A stretch of 64,000 nt of DNA from Anastrepha obliqua (Eukaryota; Arthropoda; Insecta; Diptera; Tephritidae), in the NCBI RefSeq assembly GCF_027943255.1, contig NC_072893.1, forward strand, positions 9,734,001-9,798,000. Direction: 5' to 3'. Shown here piece after piece: positions 54,263-64,000 of the stretch; positions within the stretch are counted from its first letter, which is position 1; every line of letters starts with the position of its first letter. Under the pieces are notes generated by a model. The model worked only from the letters and a program-made list of their open reading frames with translations, made no database searches and had not been told where the DNA came from. The position numbers were made by a program, and so were the translations under genes.

Positions 54263-54953
54263 AATAATATCGTATTAAATATCGTTTTAATCAAATTTCT
54301 ATTTTCTGTTTCAAGCCGCAAATTAATATGAATTTAAAGTGCATAAAAGGCCGTGAGGCCGAAGTGCAAACCTTCAATAAAACTATCTATCTAATGCGAA
54401 TTAAAATTAAAGTTAAAATGTGACATCTAAATTCAATGTTAAAACAACAAAAAGTATAATCGTAGCCTCCTCACTTAAACATTTTTTGTCTATAATTCTA
54501 TTTCAAACTCACACTTTTACAGGCGCAAAAGGGCAATAAAAATTGCCAGCGTGGATAAATTGCTTTCATTAATTTTTTGCTTGCGGCATCCAATACATGT
54601 ACGAAAATTTCGTTTAGTGGACAATTGAAAGCAATCAGTGGTCAATATATATGTAAGATTATATATCTAAGTACATTTTTTTTTTGCAATGAAAAAATAA
54701 CAAACTTATGAAGGAGCAAATCAAAAAGATATTTCGCAGAATTCAATTTTCTTAAATGAAATAATTTCTTTTCTATTACGAGAGCTTTTTTCTAACAAGT
54801 ATTTTAAGTTGTTGTGTGAAGTCCTAGTTTTTCACTTTGCTCTATTAACTCTTTAAAATTGCAAAAGAAATTAATTTACGCTGCAAATTATTTGAAAAAT
54901 AAGTTGCTTTAATAGTAGAAAATTTAATAGTCTGAAATATAAACCTAATTACA
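54263..54953. other. non-coding, no assigned feature
   Basis: AT-rich, no recognised signal. Confidence 0.35.
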
Positions 54954-54957
54954 TATA

Positions 54958-55663
54958 GGGTAAGACTCCGTCAGAAAATATGAGATTTGGCCAGTTTTTT
55001 AGATTTTCTGTTATACACGTAACGATTCCTTATGATTTAACCTTTATTTTGAAAAAAAAAATTTTATGGTGTCTATAATAGTTCTCGAGATATTGCGATT
55101 TTAGTGGAAGCGCGCACGCACGGTTCGCGCTGCGTTATGTGTTCCTGTTCCTTATGAAGTGACTGGAGCAGACTGCTGCAGGTCTGTGCGCGAACTTCAC
55201 GGTGCGCGCTTCCACTAAAATCGCAATATCTCGAGAACTATTATAGACACCATAAAATTTTTTTTTTTCAAAATAAAGGTTAAATCATAAGGAATCGTTA
55301 CGTGTATAACAGAAAATCTAAAAAACTGGCCAAATCAACTAAAAATTGATTCAAAAATTTTTTTTGACTTTTTTTTGGTCAAAATTTCGAAATTTTTTTT
55401 TAACATAATACTAATTTAAACTACTTATTTGTTTCTATATTGTCTGTAAATTGCATTGAAATCTATCCAACGGTTCAAGAAATATTGATTTTTGAAAAAA
55501 ACACGGTCCCGATTTTCAACATGGCGTAGATGACTCAATTTTGAAAATTTTTCAAAATCCTTTTAGGCTCGAATGTATCTTACCTAGAACTAATATTTCC
55601 CAAAGTTTCAAAGAAATCGAAAAACCACTTGCAAATCTCATATTTTCTGCCGGAGTCTTACCC
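54958..55663. mobile_element. palindromic MITE with long hairpin arms
   Basis: Outer inverted ends GGGTAAGACTCCGTCAGAAA (54958) and the reverse at 55640-55663, each next to TATA, bound 706 bp. Inside, 54984-55116 and 55203-55336 are almost perfect reverse complements (about 133 bp each) around an 86-bp loop that begins CGCACGGTTCGCG. A 300-bp AT-rich segment (55337-55633) lies between the right hairpin arm and the right outer end, so the right arm is interrupted relative to the left. No ORF. Confidence 0.88.
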
Positions 55664-55667
55664 TATA

Positions 55668-56035
55668 TTCATGAGGGTGACGACTGTATTGGCGAGCAAT
55701 CTTCACCATGGCATTGTTTATTAAAAACTCCAGCATTTCTCCATATATTCAAAGAGGTCTTGCAAGGGCTATTTTCTTTCGTTATATGTATGAAATGCAT
55801 AGAATAATTACGCACTCAAAATTCAATCCTCCAAATATTTTCACTCCACTTTGAAATTTTACGGTAGGCCACAACTAAGGCATATACTTAGTATTGCAAT
55901 ATATTCTGCGACAAATTTTACAATGCATACAGCGAGAAATTCGCAAAAAAAGCTCCGTTATTTTTGCTTTTGTTCGCGTGCATTGACTACTTATAAATTA
56001 TATTCAGTTTCGTTGCAAATTTCGCTTGTTGGGAA
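55668..56035. other. non-coding spacer
   Basis: No recognised coding or repeat signal. Confidence 0.3.
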
Positions 56036-57110
56036 TGGAGTGGGGAGCTAAGGAAAATCGCATTCCGGTGGTTGTACGAATTGCTGTAAAAATCTCAATA
56101 TTTCGAGAATGTTTTTTTACCGCACGATCAATCGTTTTTCCCAAACGTCTGAAGTGAGAGACAAAAAACGAAGTGGTCGTCCTCGCGTGGTTCGAACCAG
56201 TGAGCCATAAAAGACGTTCGAGAAAGAATTCGCAGAAATCCACTTAGAAAGCAAAAAATCCTGTGCAGTGAAATAAATGTATCGACCAGATTCATGTCAA
56301 GACAAATTATATAATAGATGATCACCACATGAAAGCCATCCGTCGCTCAACTGGTCATCTTTTGGCAACGCTCGAAGAAAATTAGAATCGACAGATGCAA
56401 GCAGCTTCGCCAGTGGCACGCAGTCAACGGCCATGAAAATATTATTTTCACAGATGAGAAAATGTGCACTGTTGAAGGGGTTTTTAATAAGCAAAACAAC
56501 AAAAATCTATGCTAAAACTTCTAAAGGTACAAAAAATGTTATTCCAAGGGTTCAGCGCGGCCACCATTCGGCCTCCGTAATGGTTTGGAGGGGAAGGTCA
56601 TTTCTGCGAAAAAGAGGTTAACACACGGGCAAAAGTGTACCAAGAGGATATCTGAGAAGGCTGGATGAGCGCAGTTGAGCAGTACTCGCTTCCGTGGAGA
56701 CCGTTGGATTTTCTACCAAGATTCTGCTCCAACCCACAAGGCAAACACCACCCAACAGTGGCTAAAAAACCATGTTACTAGGTTCAAAGCCGCATAAGAT
56801 TGGTTGTCTAAAAGTCCAGATCTGAAGCCTTTGAACTACAGTTTGTAGTTGGGATTGGAGAACATGGCCTGTTGAAAACCTCTCAGAAATTTGGAGAGTC
56901 TTAAAGAATCTTTTATTCGAGCAGCGATGTTCAAATCCATCCAAACCGTGCGTACTGCAATAGCTGAATGGTCTAATCGTTTAAAGGCTTGTGTAAAACC
57001 AAATGTTGACCATTTGGAAAGAAAACTTAAAATGTTTGTTTTGTTTTTAATATTTAGACAGTTAAATAAAACGAACTTCATTAAAAAAGTATTGTAATTT
57101 CATATCTATA
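56036..57110 (+). pseudogene. decayed DD37D (maT-like) transposase
   Basis: Plus strand with many breaks: KKRSGRPRVVRTSEP near 56170, KILFSQMRKCALLKG (first catalytic block; the Asp is displaced by frame damage), KTSKGTKNVIPRVQRGHHSA, SVMVWRG, then QDSAPTHKANTTQQWLKNHV (second Asp) and SKSPDLKPLNYSLW where the third catalytic position is Asn, and NLESLKESFIRAA, TAIAEWSNRLKACVKPNVDH. I count 37 residues between the second and third positions, so the same group as 11180-12119 but a different element. Not functional. Confidence 0.78.
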
Positions 57111-57220
57111 ACGGAATTAACTTGTAACAGAACTTACGACAGGACTAATAAAACACTGGATAAACGATAGGAAAAATATTTTACAACTACTATAGCCAAT
57201 AGTCGCTGTATTTGTAAATA

Positions 57221-58035
57221 CAGTATGTGTCAGAAGAAAAGAACCGATTTTTTTCTTGTAACTTCAAGATATATTTCGCTATGCTTTTTGCTAATAGTCC
57301 CAAACAAGGGCTACGACGCCAGTGCTAACCCAGGTTAGTGTCGTTCGAAACTTTTCCGTAAACGCAACCTAAACAAAGTAGTTAAAAAATCAAAAAAGTT
57401 GAGATGTGGAATCAGCAGTATAAGGTGTGCAAAACTGTTAATGACTTTTCCGAGCGCGGCTTGACGCGAGTACCGACAAAAAAGCAGGATAAAGTGATCG
57501 TCCAACTTTTTAAGTGGGACCCTTCTTTGTGACTACGCCAAGCACGATCAGTTCTTGCTAAAAAGGGAATAGATGTGAGTATGAATACCAGAACGTCGAC
57601 TGAAGGAGGCGAACATATCCTGCCGTCCACATCATCAAAACCACTGCTCTCAGAAAAAAAAACATTGAGAAACAACAAAACAAGAAAATGGCGTCACACT
57701 ATTGGACTGGCCTTCCCAGTCCCCAGACGCCAACCGCATAGAAAACGTGTGGGGGACTATGAAAACGCATCTTGCCGGAAGGCCAGTCAATGATTTAAAG
57801 CAACTCGTGCGTCAAGTTCGCAAAATCTAGTCCTGTTTGTTGACGAGCTACGCAGAAAAGCTGGTTCAAAGCATGAAGAAGATACCAGGCTATAACCGAC
57901 AACGATAAATACTACACGGCTTATTGAGTAATTGAGGCTTATCGTACTTTTGTACATACATTCATGTAAAAACAATTTAAATATTTATCTTCATACATCA
58001 TGAATAAACGCCGTTCCTTTTTTCTTACAATTTAT
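57221..58035 (+). mobile_element. internally deleted Tc1-like element
   Basis: After a TA at 57219-57220 the left end reads CAGTATGTGTCAGAAGAAAA then GAACCGATTTTTTTC; near 58010 the text GTTCCTTTTTTCTTAC is a partly degraded inverse. The gene begins MWNQQYKVCKTVNDFSERGL, has a frameshift and deletion of the central catalytic part, and resumes WRHTILDWPSQSPDANRIEN (frame-corrected reading near 57690) and VWGTMKTHLAGRPVNDLKQL, VRQVRKI, the end of a Tc1 transposase. Only the third catalytic block survives. Confidence 0.7.
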
Positions 58036-58039
58036 AATT

Positions 58040-58505
58040 AACCATAATTTTAAAATCATAAATTACATTTGAAGTAAATTAGTCAATAGCCGATATTGAA
58101 GATGTTGCAGTTATAGTTGACAAGACTAAACTCTCAGTTTCTGATTTTCTAGTATCTTCTTTATAGAAAGGTAATAAATTAGAATTAGTCCCCATAGCCA
58201 ATCTTGAGCGCAGCCAACAGCCAGAGAGTACTACAATTTGATGCTCGCTTCAATGTAATTCAATTAATTTTTTCATACAGTTACCGACTAACTCTCTCTG
58301 CGTACGGTCATTCGTAGTTTTTCTAGTGCGGTCACTATTTTTCTCTGAGCTCATATTGTGTTATGATATTCAACTTAGCGCCGATGTGTCTTTCTTTTCA
58401 CACGTGTTAATCCAAAGATATAATATATCTTATACCGGGATAATACCCTCTGGGACTACTTAATATACCTAAGGGAGAATCGGTTTCCCTTCCTTCGCCT
58501 AGTCC
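58040..58505. other. non-coding spacer
   Basis: AT-rich, nothing recognised. Confidence 0.3.
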
Positions 58506-58509
58506 GCAA

Positions 58510-59110
58510 TCTAAAAGAAAAAAGCTAATAAGCCCCAAAAATTTTTTCCTGAATTATCCCAGGTTAACATAACGAAATGTGATGATCCGAAATATATCGT
58601 TATCAAATCTGTCGACAAAGAATAGCCGTTATCTAAATACTCATGTTTTTCTGTGGCCATACTGGCCATCAGCAAAGAAATAAATTCCATTGCTGAACTG
58701 CGCGATGGAAGCCTTTTAGTTCTTACAAGAAACAAAAAAATTCCATAAAAATTCTTAAACGCGAAGAACCTTCCTGGCATTTGCCATATTGAATGCTCCA
58801 ATCATGTCAATCTCAATTGGGTCAAATGTACAATAACTGCGCCTTTTCTAAAGGATATGACACAATCTGAATTCATTGAAGATTTAAAGCCACAAGGAGT
58901 AATTTCCGTATACAAATTCCAGAGGAAAGGACACCGCATGTCCAACAGGAACCTTTTTGCTAACTTTCGACTCATACTTTCTTCCTGAAAAAATCGACGT
59001 AGTTTAGTGAAAGCGCTCAGTTCGACCTTAACTGCCCAACCCCATGCGTTATAGGTCTTGCCTTGTCTCCTTGGTCATACGATGAAGCACATTTCATTCC
59101 GTTCCAGCGA
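58510..59110 (+). pseudogene. Jockey-like ORF1 (Gag-like) relic
   Basis: Plus-strand reading PKKFFPELSQVNITKCDDPK, YIVIKSVDKE, SKYSCFSVAILAISKEINSI, LRDGSLLVLTRNKK, LNAKNLPGICHIECSNHVNL, CTITAPFLKDMTQSEFIEDL and KPQGVISVYKFQRKG, followed by a broken zinc-knuckle start (NPMRYRSCL). These are the hallmarks of Jockey-type ORF1 proteins, which bind element RNA. Several stops and frameshifts. The mariner at 59118 lies immediately downstream and probably interrupts it. Confidence 0.75.
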
Positions 59111-59117
59111 TGTACTA

Positions 59118-60033
59118 CAGTGGGCAAAAAGTTAGGGGAATTTGGTTGTAAAATGAAAAATCTTTATTTATTCTCATAAATCAATTTCATCCTTCCTTCT
59201 CCTTCAAAATAATCCCTCTCGATGAAATACACTTATGCCAATGAATTTTCCTATCCCCGAAACATGCCAAATAGTCCATTTCCGACTTTGACGTGCTCTT
59301 TTCGGTCTGGCCTCGCCTTTAGCACGATATTCGCTTGATTGGTCGGTTGTTTCAGGGTCGTAAGCATAAATCCAAGTCTCATCTCCCGTAATGATGCATT
59401 TGAGCTTGTCCTGATAGTCTGGAAGCATTGTTTCACACACATCAACGCGACGACTTTTTTCCAAGAAATTGAGAGTTTTCGGTACCAAACGAGATTTGAC
59501 TTTTCGTAGGCCCAAATGGTCTTTCAAAGTGGTTTTCACAGATCCTTCAGATATTCCGATCATATCAGTAAGGTCTTTAACAGTCAACCGACGATTTTTG
59601 AGCACTAACTTCTTCACTTTATTGACGTGTTGGTCATCTGTTGACGTCGATGGTCGTCCGGAGCGCTCCAAGTCATCAACACGTTCTCGATCCTCTTTGA
59701 AGTCTTTGTACCACTCATAAACATTTTTCTGCGACATGGTAGAATCACCAAATGCCTTCTGCAACATGCTAAACGTTTCGGCAGCCGAAATTTCATTCCG
59801 CAAACAAAATTTGATGGCACTTCTCTGCTCAATCAAATTAGACATTGTAAAAATTGAAAAATGCCTCTTGGTCGTTTGGTAAGCACAAGCGTAAATATAT
59901 CACTGATAATGACATTCACATGAAAGTTGGCCCAGATGTTATTAACAGTGCTGCCAACTCATGAAAAAAATAACTAGAGCGAAATTTTAATCCCGCTGTT
60001 TGACAAATAAATTCACCTTACTTTTTGCCCACA
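59118..60033 (-). mobile_element. internally deleted mariner with both inverted ends
   Basis: TA at 59116-59117; left end CAGTGGGCAAAAAGTTAGGG then GAATTT and right end, inverted, TTGTGGGCAAAAAGTAAGGT then GAATTT. The 916-bp length is about 350-400 bp short of full size. Sister of 25493-26660, which has lost its left end but keeps the middle. Confidence 0.88.
59204..59845 (-). pseudogene. mariner transposase lacking second and third catalytic blocks
   Basis: A 213-codon open frame: MSNLIEQRSAIKFCLRNEIS, RSGRPSTSTDDQHVNKVKKL, DLTDMIGISEGSVKTTLKDH, LVPKTLNF, then CIITGDETWIYAYDPETTDQ (first Asp) and GEARPKRARQS. Directly after this the text becomes KWTIWHVSGIGKFIGISVF, which is the C-terminal region DYLACFGDWKNRWHKCISS read out of frame, so everything between, including HHDNAPSHT and SPDLAPCD, is deleted. 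The DNA-binding half is intact and could in principle be made, but it cannot catalyse transposition. Confidence 0.9.
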
Positions 60034-60039
60034 AGAGGT

Positions 60040-60680
60040 AAAAGATGATATTTTATATAAAAACTGTATGTAGAATAGATTTGTTTTTTCCTCATAATTA
60101 AATGGAACTTCTTTCAAGTAAAGTAGTTGGTTAAACATACAAACATTTATTGAAACTTGGTTGAATATAATCCAGCATCATAGCACAGTTTTCCGGCACC
60201 ACTTTTTAATTCATCTTGATTACGTTTTCTGTAGAGTTTTACTCACTAGTAGTGTCTTCCCGAACTAATATCCTTTAATTTTCGCCAAGCATTGGTTCAG
60301 GTCTAGAGCTATTTCCATATAAACACAAATGCTGCACCTCCAAAGCCGACATGCATGCTGATGTAATAGGTGAATTGTTCACATTTCTGTGGGTACCACT
60401 TGGAAACTGTATTCCTCGTGGGTTTAAATTCATGTTTTTATATCTGAAGCCCAAAAAACGTGGAGTACCATCCATAAGTTACAAGCCTAAGGAATATCAG
60501 GTGAGCTCTACGGGTAAGGTGACTAGATACGCAGTAGCTTGATACCGCTTCTAACCTGAACCTGAGATCATACGCTTTTTGGTGCCGCTCACTCCGATAT
60601 AGACACGGCGAACTTTAGGAGGCCGTACATTTTATATGTCTGGTCTGCCCTTACTATTGCCTTCCATACGGATTGGGCAC
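60040..60680. other. non-coding, no assigned feature
   Basis: No gene recognised; short frames only. Confidence 0.3.
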
Positions 60681-60682
60681 CT

Positions 60683-60830
60683 CGTTGTTGTTGTTGGCCT
60701 TGTTGTTGTAGCTGCATGAACATTCCCCATTCATATACAGGAAATACTGCTGAAGTGACAGTCCTTGGCCAAATATAAATCCAGGACGTTCCGATTAGGT
60801 AAAACCGGCTGTTGTGGGAACGAGCTCGTC
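60683..60830. repeat. GTT-rich interspersed repeat
   Basis: GTTGTTGTTGTTGGCCTTGT, GCTGCATGAACATTCCCCAT, CTGCTGAAGTGACAGTCCTT and GGCTGTTGTGGGAACGAGC. I remember this ordered text from intergenic DNA of tephritids and related flies, often with an ATTCCCC...GGGGAAT near-palindrome in the middle (present here, slightly mutated). Class unknown. Confidence 0.5.
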
Positions 60831-60834
60831 TTCA

Positions 60835-61575
60835 GCTATAGTTGTTCAGGTTATCAGGGTATACCCCGTGGAAGTGAGAGTAGAAATTGGGGTTATAGAA
60901 TGCTGATAGTGACTTCCTTAGATTTCTAGAACACCTTTACACCCCCTAGGCACTATTTTCCATTCGGGACAAAAGGAATTCATGATGATGTGGCTGACGA
61001 TGATGCATTTATCAACGAGTCTGAAACTTTCTTATCTAAACAAAACGAATTTCCAAAAAACCTTTCATTTTCCTACTGGTATTATTTCAGTGAATGACGA
61101 ACAGGTATACTTTCATCCGTTAAATACCGGTAACTGTACCCGAATTTGTTTGATACTAAATTGTTTAGATTTTCTCTGCAGGGCATTGGTGTGTGCATAT
61201 AAGCAATTTAATACACGCACACATTTATGTAAATTCACTCGAACGTTGCTGTATATTTTGCGTTTGTTTGGAAAACTTTGTCCTTACAACGATTGGGCGT
61301 GTAATTATGCAGAAATTTAACACACATGAAAATGTGGAAATTAATTTTTACCTTTCTGACTTTATTCTAGTAATTATTTTGCGCAAACGACAAGCAAAAA
61401 CAATACTGCTTTTATCGATTTCAACTAAAAATTTTAATTCATTTTTGATTTTTTTTTCATAACCTTCAAATTGATTTTATTAGGAAAAAGTATTTTACCT
61501 AACTCACTAATTATCAATAAACGCTTTACAATGATTTTTTTTTTTTTTTTTCAAATTACTTACTTGCGGCGAGTT
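60835..61575. other. non-coding, no assigned feature
   Basis: AT-rich sequence; no recognised element. A T-run at 61534-61551. Confidence 0.3.
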
Positions 61576-61579
61576 CATT

Positions 61580-62180
61580 GTATTTATTAATAACTAGTCG
61601 TGTCTTGCGTGAGTGTAAGTGTAAGCTTCACCGCTTATGTGGATTAGAAAGAATCTTACCGATAGCAATAGAAAAAGCTACAGAAATATCACGATCGGTG
61701 GCCGAATGGCAAAGTAGATGGGATGAGTCAACCAAAGGTTCTAGAGAACTTCTAAGGCTAACAAAGCCGTAGCTCTCAAATTTGGTGTGTTTCCTTACCG
61801 GACATTGTCCGTTAGGTGTCTGCGATCAGGCTAGGGTTGCTTCAAGTCCCATCTCAGCGCCTTCTTCTCAACTGCCCTGCTCTCGTCGGGCCAAGATTTA
61901 AACATCTGAGCTCTCACTTTTTCGCTACACCAGCGGATATTGCGGGCTTAAAGACCACACATCTAGTGACATTTATCAGTATCTTGAAGCGGTTAATACA
62001 AACCATTGGTCATCATCCTCTAATTTAAAGCGTTTTCCTGCTGTCTGGTTCCTTCCCTTCTCCTTTCCCCTCTCCTCCCTCTGCATGATATCACAATGGA
62101 CAAAATTTGAATACTTGTCCAAGTAGACCCCTCACAATGGCAGCCATTTATCCCAACTTAACCTATCCTAACCAAACCAA
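61580..62180 (+). pseudogene. I-like non-LTR C-terminus and 3' tail
   Basis: Plus-strand reading SRSVAEWQSRWDESTKGSRE, LVCFLTGHCPLGV, then after frameshifts RLGLLQVP, LLNCPALVGPRFKHLSSHFF and LKTTHLVTFISILKRL. This is the region after RNase H and the end of ORF2. The 3' UTR is pyrimidine-rich and ends in AACTTAACCTATCCTAACC, a decayed CTAAC tail like the one at 12718. The N-terminal parts are absent. Confidence 0.72.
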
Positions 62181-62199
62181 AGGCCGGTAGGTAAACAAA

Positions 62200-62540
62200 C
62201 TCATACCACATCTCGAAGAGCGGATGAGTATGAAGCATAACGATATCGACTAATACCTAACTCAAATACTCACCGGGCAAGGCTACTTCTTGGAATACCT
62301 ACACCGCTTCCAACTGGCTGACAGCCCTTTTTGCTCCAGTTGCTCAAATAGTGTCGAGAGCGCAGAACACATGGCATTTCACTGCAAACGTGTTGGAGTG
62401 CTGGAGAAGGCATTCGAACGTCCGCCGTCTAACACAGGATTTGTTCTGGATAAGTGCTCGTCCATCGCTAAATGGGACACCGTAAAAAAGATCGCGGCTA
62501 CAGTCGTAATGAGGCTCAACTATATTGACTGCGAGTGAAA
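62200..62540 (+). pseudogene. R1-like non-LTR C-terminus
   Basis: A largely open stretch reading LTQILTGQGYFLEYLHRFQL, ADSPFCSSCSNSVESAEHMA, FHCKRVGVLEKAF and AATVVMRLNYID. The LTG-GYF-EYLHRF followed by C-C-H-C pattern is typical of the C-terminal zinc region of R1-like elements. It is followed by a CAGCAGCAGTTGC/AACAACAACAAC stretch and ends before the SINE. A 5'-truncated fragment. Confidence 0.7.
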
Positions 62541-62727
62541 AGCCCAGAAACGACAGCAGCAGTTGCAAGTCCAGCAACAACAACAACGGCAGCAGCAGTA
62601 GAAGCAGAAATATATTCGGATTAAATATTCTTAAACTCGTTTCATTTGATATCATTATCTTAAGACTTAATTTGTACATATATACTTCTTCTTCTTCTAC
62701 CTATATATTCTTCGTTTCTAAATATAA

Positions 62728-62937
62728 CATACGTACACCCTTATACCACCTTTTTGGGTGTTTTTCTAAGCTGCTCATCCTACTTGTGGAGTTCGTCTTG
62801 ATGTTGTTCCACAAATGGAGGTCCCAGTTTTAAGCCGACTCCGAACGGCAGATAGTTTTCATATGAATAGCTTTTCCTAGCAGAATTACACTCGGTGGTT
62901 TGCCATTGTCTGCCGAAGGGCTATTAGAAAAAAGTTG
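62728..62937 (-). mobile_element. SINE body, third copy
   Basis: In reverse: CTATTAGAAAAA start, CAATGGCAAACCACCGAGTG, ATCTGCCGTTCGGAGTCGGC, TGTGGAACAACATCAAGACG and a tail GGTGTACGT followed by ATATATAG-like text. No A or B box; the head is missing as in 39230. More diverged than the other two. Confidence 0.75.
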
Positions 62938-62944
62938 TTCTATC

Positions 62945-63565
62945 TTTATTTATATATTTAATTTTAGGTTAAGTTTTTAGTTTCTCATTAAAATTAGGTA
63001 TCAAAAGAATATATTTTTTACTGAAATTGTTTTGGACATATTTCGCTTGATATGTTAGCACTTATTTCAGCTATGACAAAAAGCGATATTTTTGACAAAC
63101 AAAAACTCAAAAACTCTCTGCTTGGTACTGCAGATTAACAATTTAGGCACTTGTGCCAAACACTCACTACAACATCAAATAGAAGACAAGAAAATAGTCT
63201 GTAAGTATAGGACTACCGCACCTTTTGTTGATGCTTCATTTCCTCCACAACCGCTTATCAACGCAGTGGGCGGAGTGCATAGCAACGATGGCGCATAGTC
63301 TCCATATGCCCACAGGAGTGGAACCGGGACACAGGAACCTGTTGTGTCAATAGACATAAACGCGGCTCTACCTTGAAGAAATGCTAACGCGGTTCGGGGG
63401 TGGAAATCAGACTAGAAGGAGGAATGTAGGAGCATGCACAACGTATCACTAGTGTTGCGGCACCTTTGAAAGTAAAAGATGTTTCATGGTGTTACGCTTG
63501 CGTGATTGAAAATAGTAAACTTTCTTAAATATTTAAACTATATTTGAATTCACGTTTCTTCATCA
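62945..63565. other. non-coding, no assigned feature
   Basis: AT-rich left half; right half (63200-63430) is more GC-rich with CACAACCGCTTATCAACGC and GGAGTGGAACCGGGACACAG, unassigned. Confidence 0.3.
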
Positions 63566-63569
63566 CCAT

Positions 63570-63725
63570 TTATGAGCATCTCCTGTTTGGTTATGCTTAC
63601 TTATACAAGAGAAAAAGAATTAGAGGCAAGATAAAGACCCCAAGTATTTTTGCAAAATTAGCAAAGAAGTGGTTTGAAAAAGAAAAGGTTAATGTTTTAG
63701 AATGTCCATCGCAGTCTTCTGACTT
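63570..63725 (+). pseudogene. Tc1-like transposase fragment
   Basis: Plus-strand reading KTPSIFAKLAKKWFEKEKVN, VLECPSQSSDL corresponds to the Tc1 block between the second catalytic Asp and the third acidic residue (KHTAK...KKWFEEEKVNVLEWPSQSPDL). About 50 residues; upstream and downstream parts are lost. Confidence 0.6.
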
Positions 63726-64000
63726 AGTGTGCGCACACCGACCGACGTATCGTAGTCCCTTACAGTAGCCCCTAGAGAACACAAAATTGAACAAAACTCA
63801 TCCCGTAGAGAACAACTGCGTTCTTTTAGTTCCATATTTACACAATACGTCGGGTTGTGTGTGTTTGTGTTTTGGTTGTATCTACACAATGTTGCCGTTG
63901 ATATTTTTGCTTAAACACTTTTTCACACATCCGCGTTATCAGTTACAATTTTTCATTGTTTAATAAACCAAAGCTAAAAACCAACAAATGCAAATACTTC

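Overview
This 64 kb window is AT-rich eukaryotic nuclear DNA from an insect. I place it in the higher Diptera and most likely a tephritid fruit fly. That placement is inference: it rests on the mixture of mariner, maT and TA-flanked elements with LOA, RTE, I and Jockey-type non-LTR retrotransposons, and on a tRNA-headed SINE and a GTT-rich interspersed repeat that I remember as typical of that group. I found no host protein-coding gene, rRNA, tRNA gene or CRISPR array. Nearly every convincing coding signal belongs to a transposable element, so the window looks like an intergenic or heterochromatin-like transposon graveyard holding two young elements.

Layout. 0-14.5 kb: decayed mariner pieces, a 758-bp TTAA-flanked MITE, an AT-rich degenerate tandem region interrupted by a short TA-flanked element, a tRNA-derived SINE, a satellite-like block with an exact 189-bp tandem duplication, a DD37D (maT-like) element with both inverted ends, and an I-like non-LTR 3' end closing in a CTAAC tail. 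14.7-20.1 kb: a nearly complete LOA-like non-LTR element with ORF1 and ORF2, broken visibly only by one extra base in an A-run. 20.1-28 kb: LOA, Jockey and I-like relics, two mariners, and a TTAA element split by later insertions. 28.1-32.1 kb: a mariner with perfect 23-bp inverted ends, and another mariner apparently nested in the 3' end of an older transposase element. 32.2-35.5 kb: a complete RTE-like retrotransposon with an uninterrupted 997-codon ORF and a 13-bp target-site duplication. 35.5-49 kb: mostly minus-strand relics of LOA, I and RTE-like elements and another mariner, with a SINE nested in one relic. 50.5-52.8 kb: two copies of the TTAA family in opposite orientation around a transposase relic, then a 368-bp TA-flanked MITE. 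53-64 kb: an 845-bp inverted-repeat element, a palindromic MITE with 133-bp hairpin arms, maT and Tc1 relics, a Jockey ORF1 relic carrying an internally deleted mariner, and more non-LTR 3' ends and SINE sequence.

The elements interact as parasites of one another rather than as a pathway: cut-and-paste elements use TA or TTAA targets inside older copies, non-autonomous MITEs and SINEs depend on enzymes supplied elsewhere, and the RTE is the only element here that looks capable of making a full-length enzyme. Names of element families are recognition from protein motifs without database searches.
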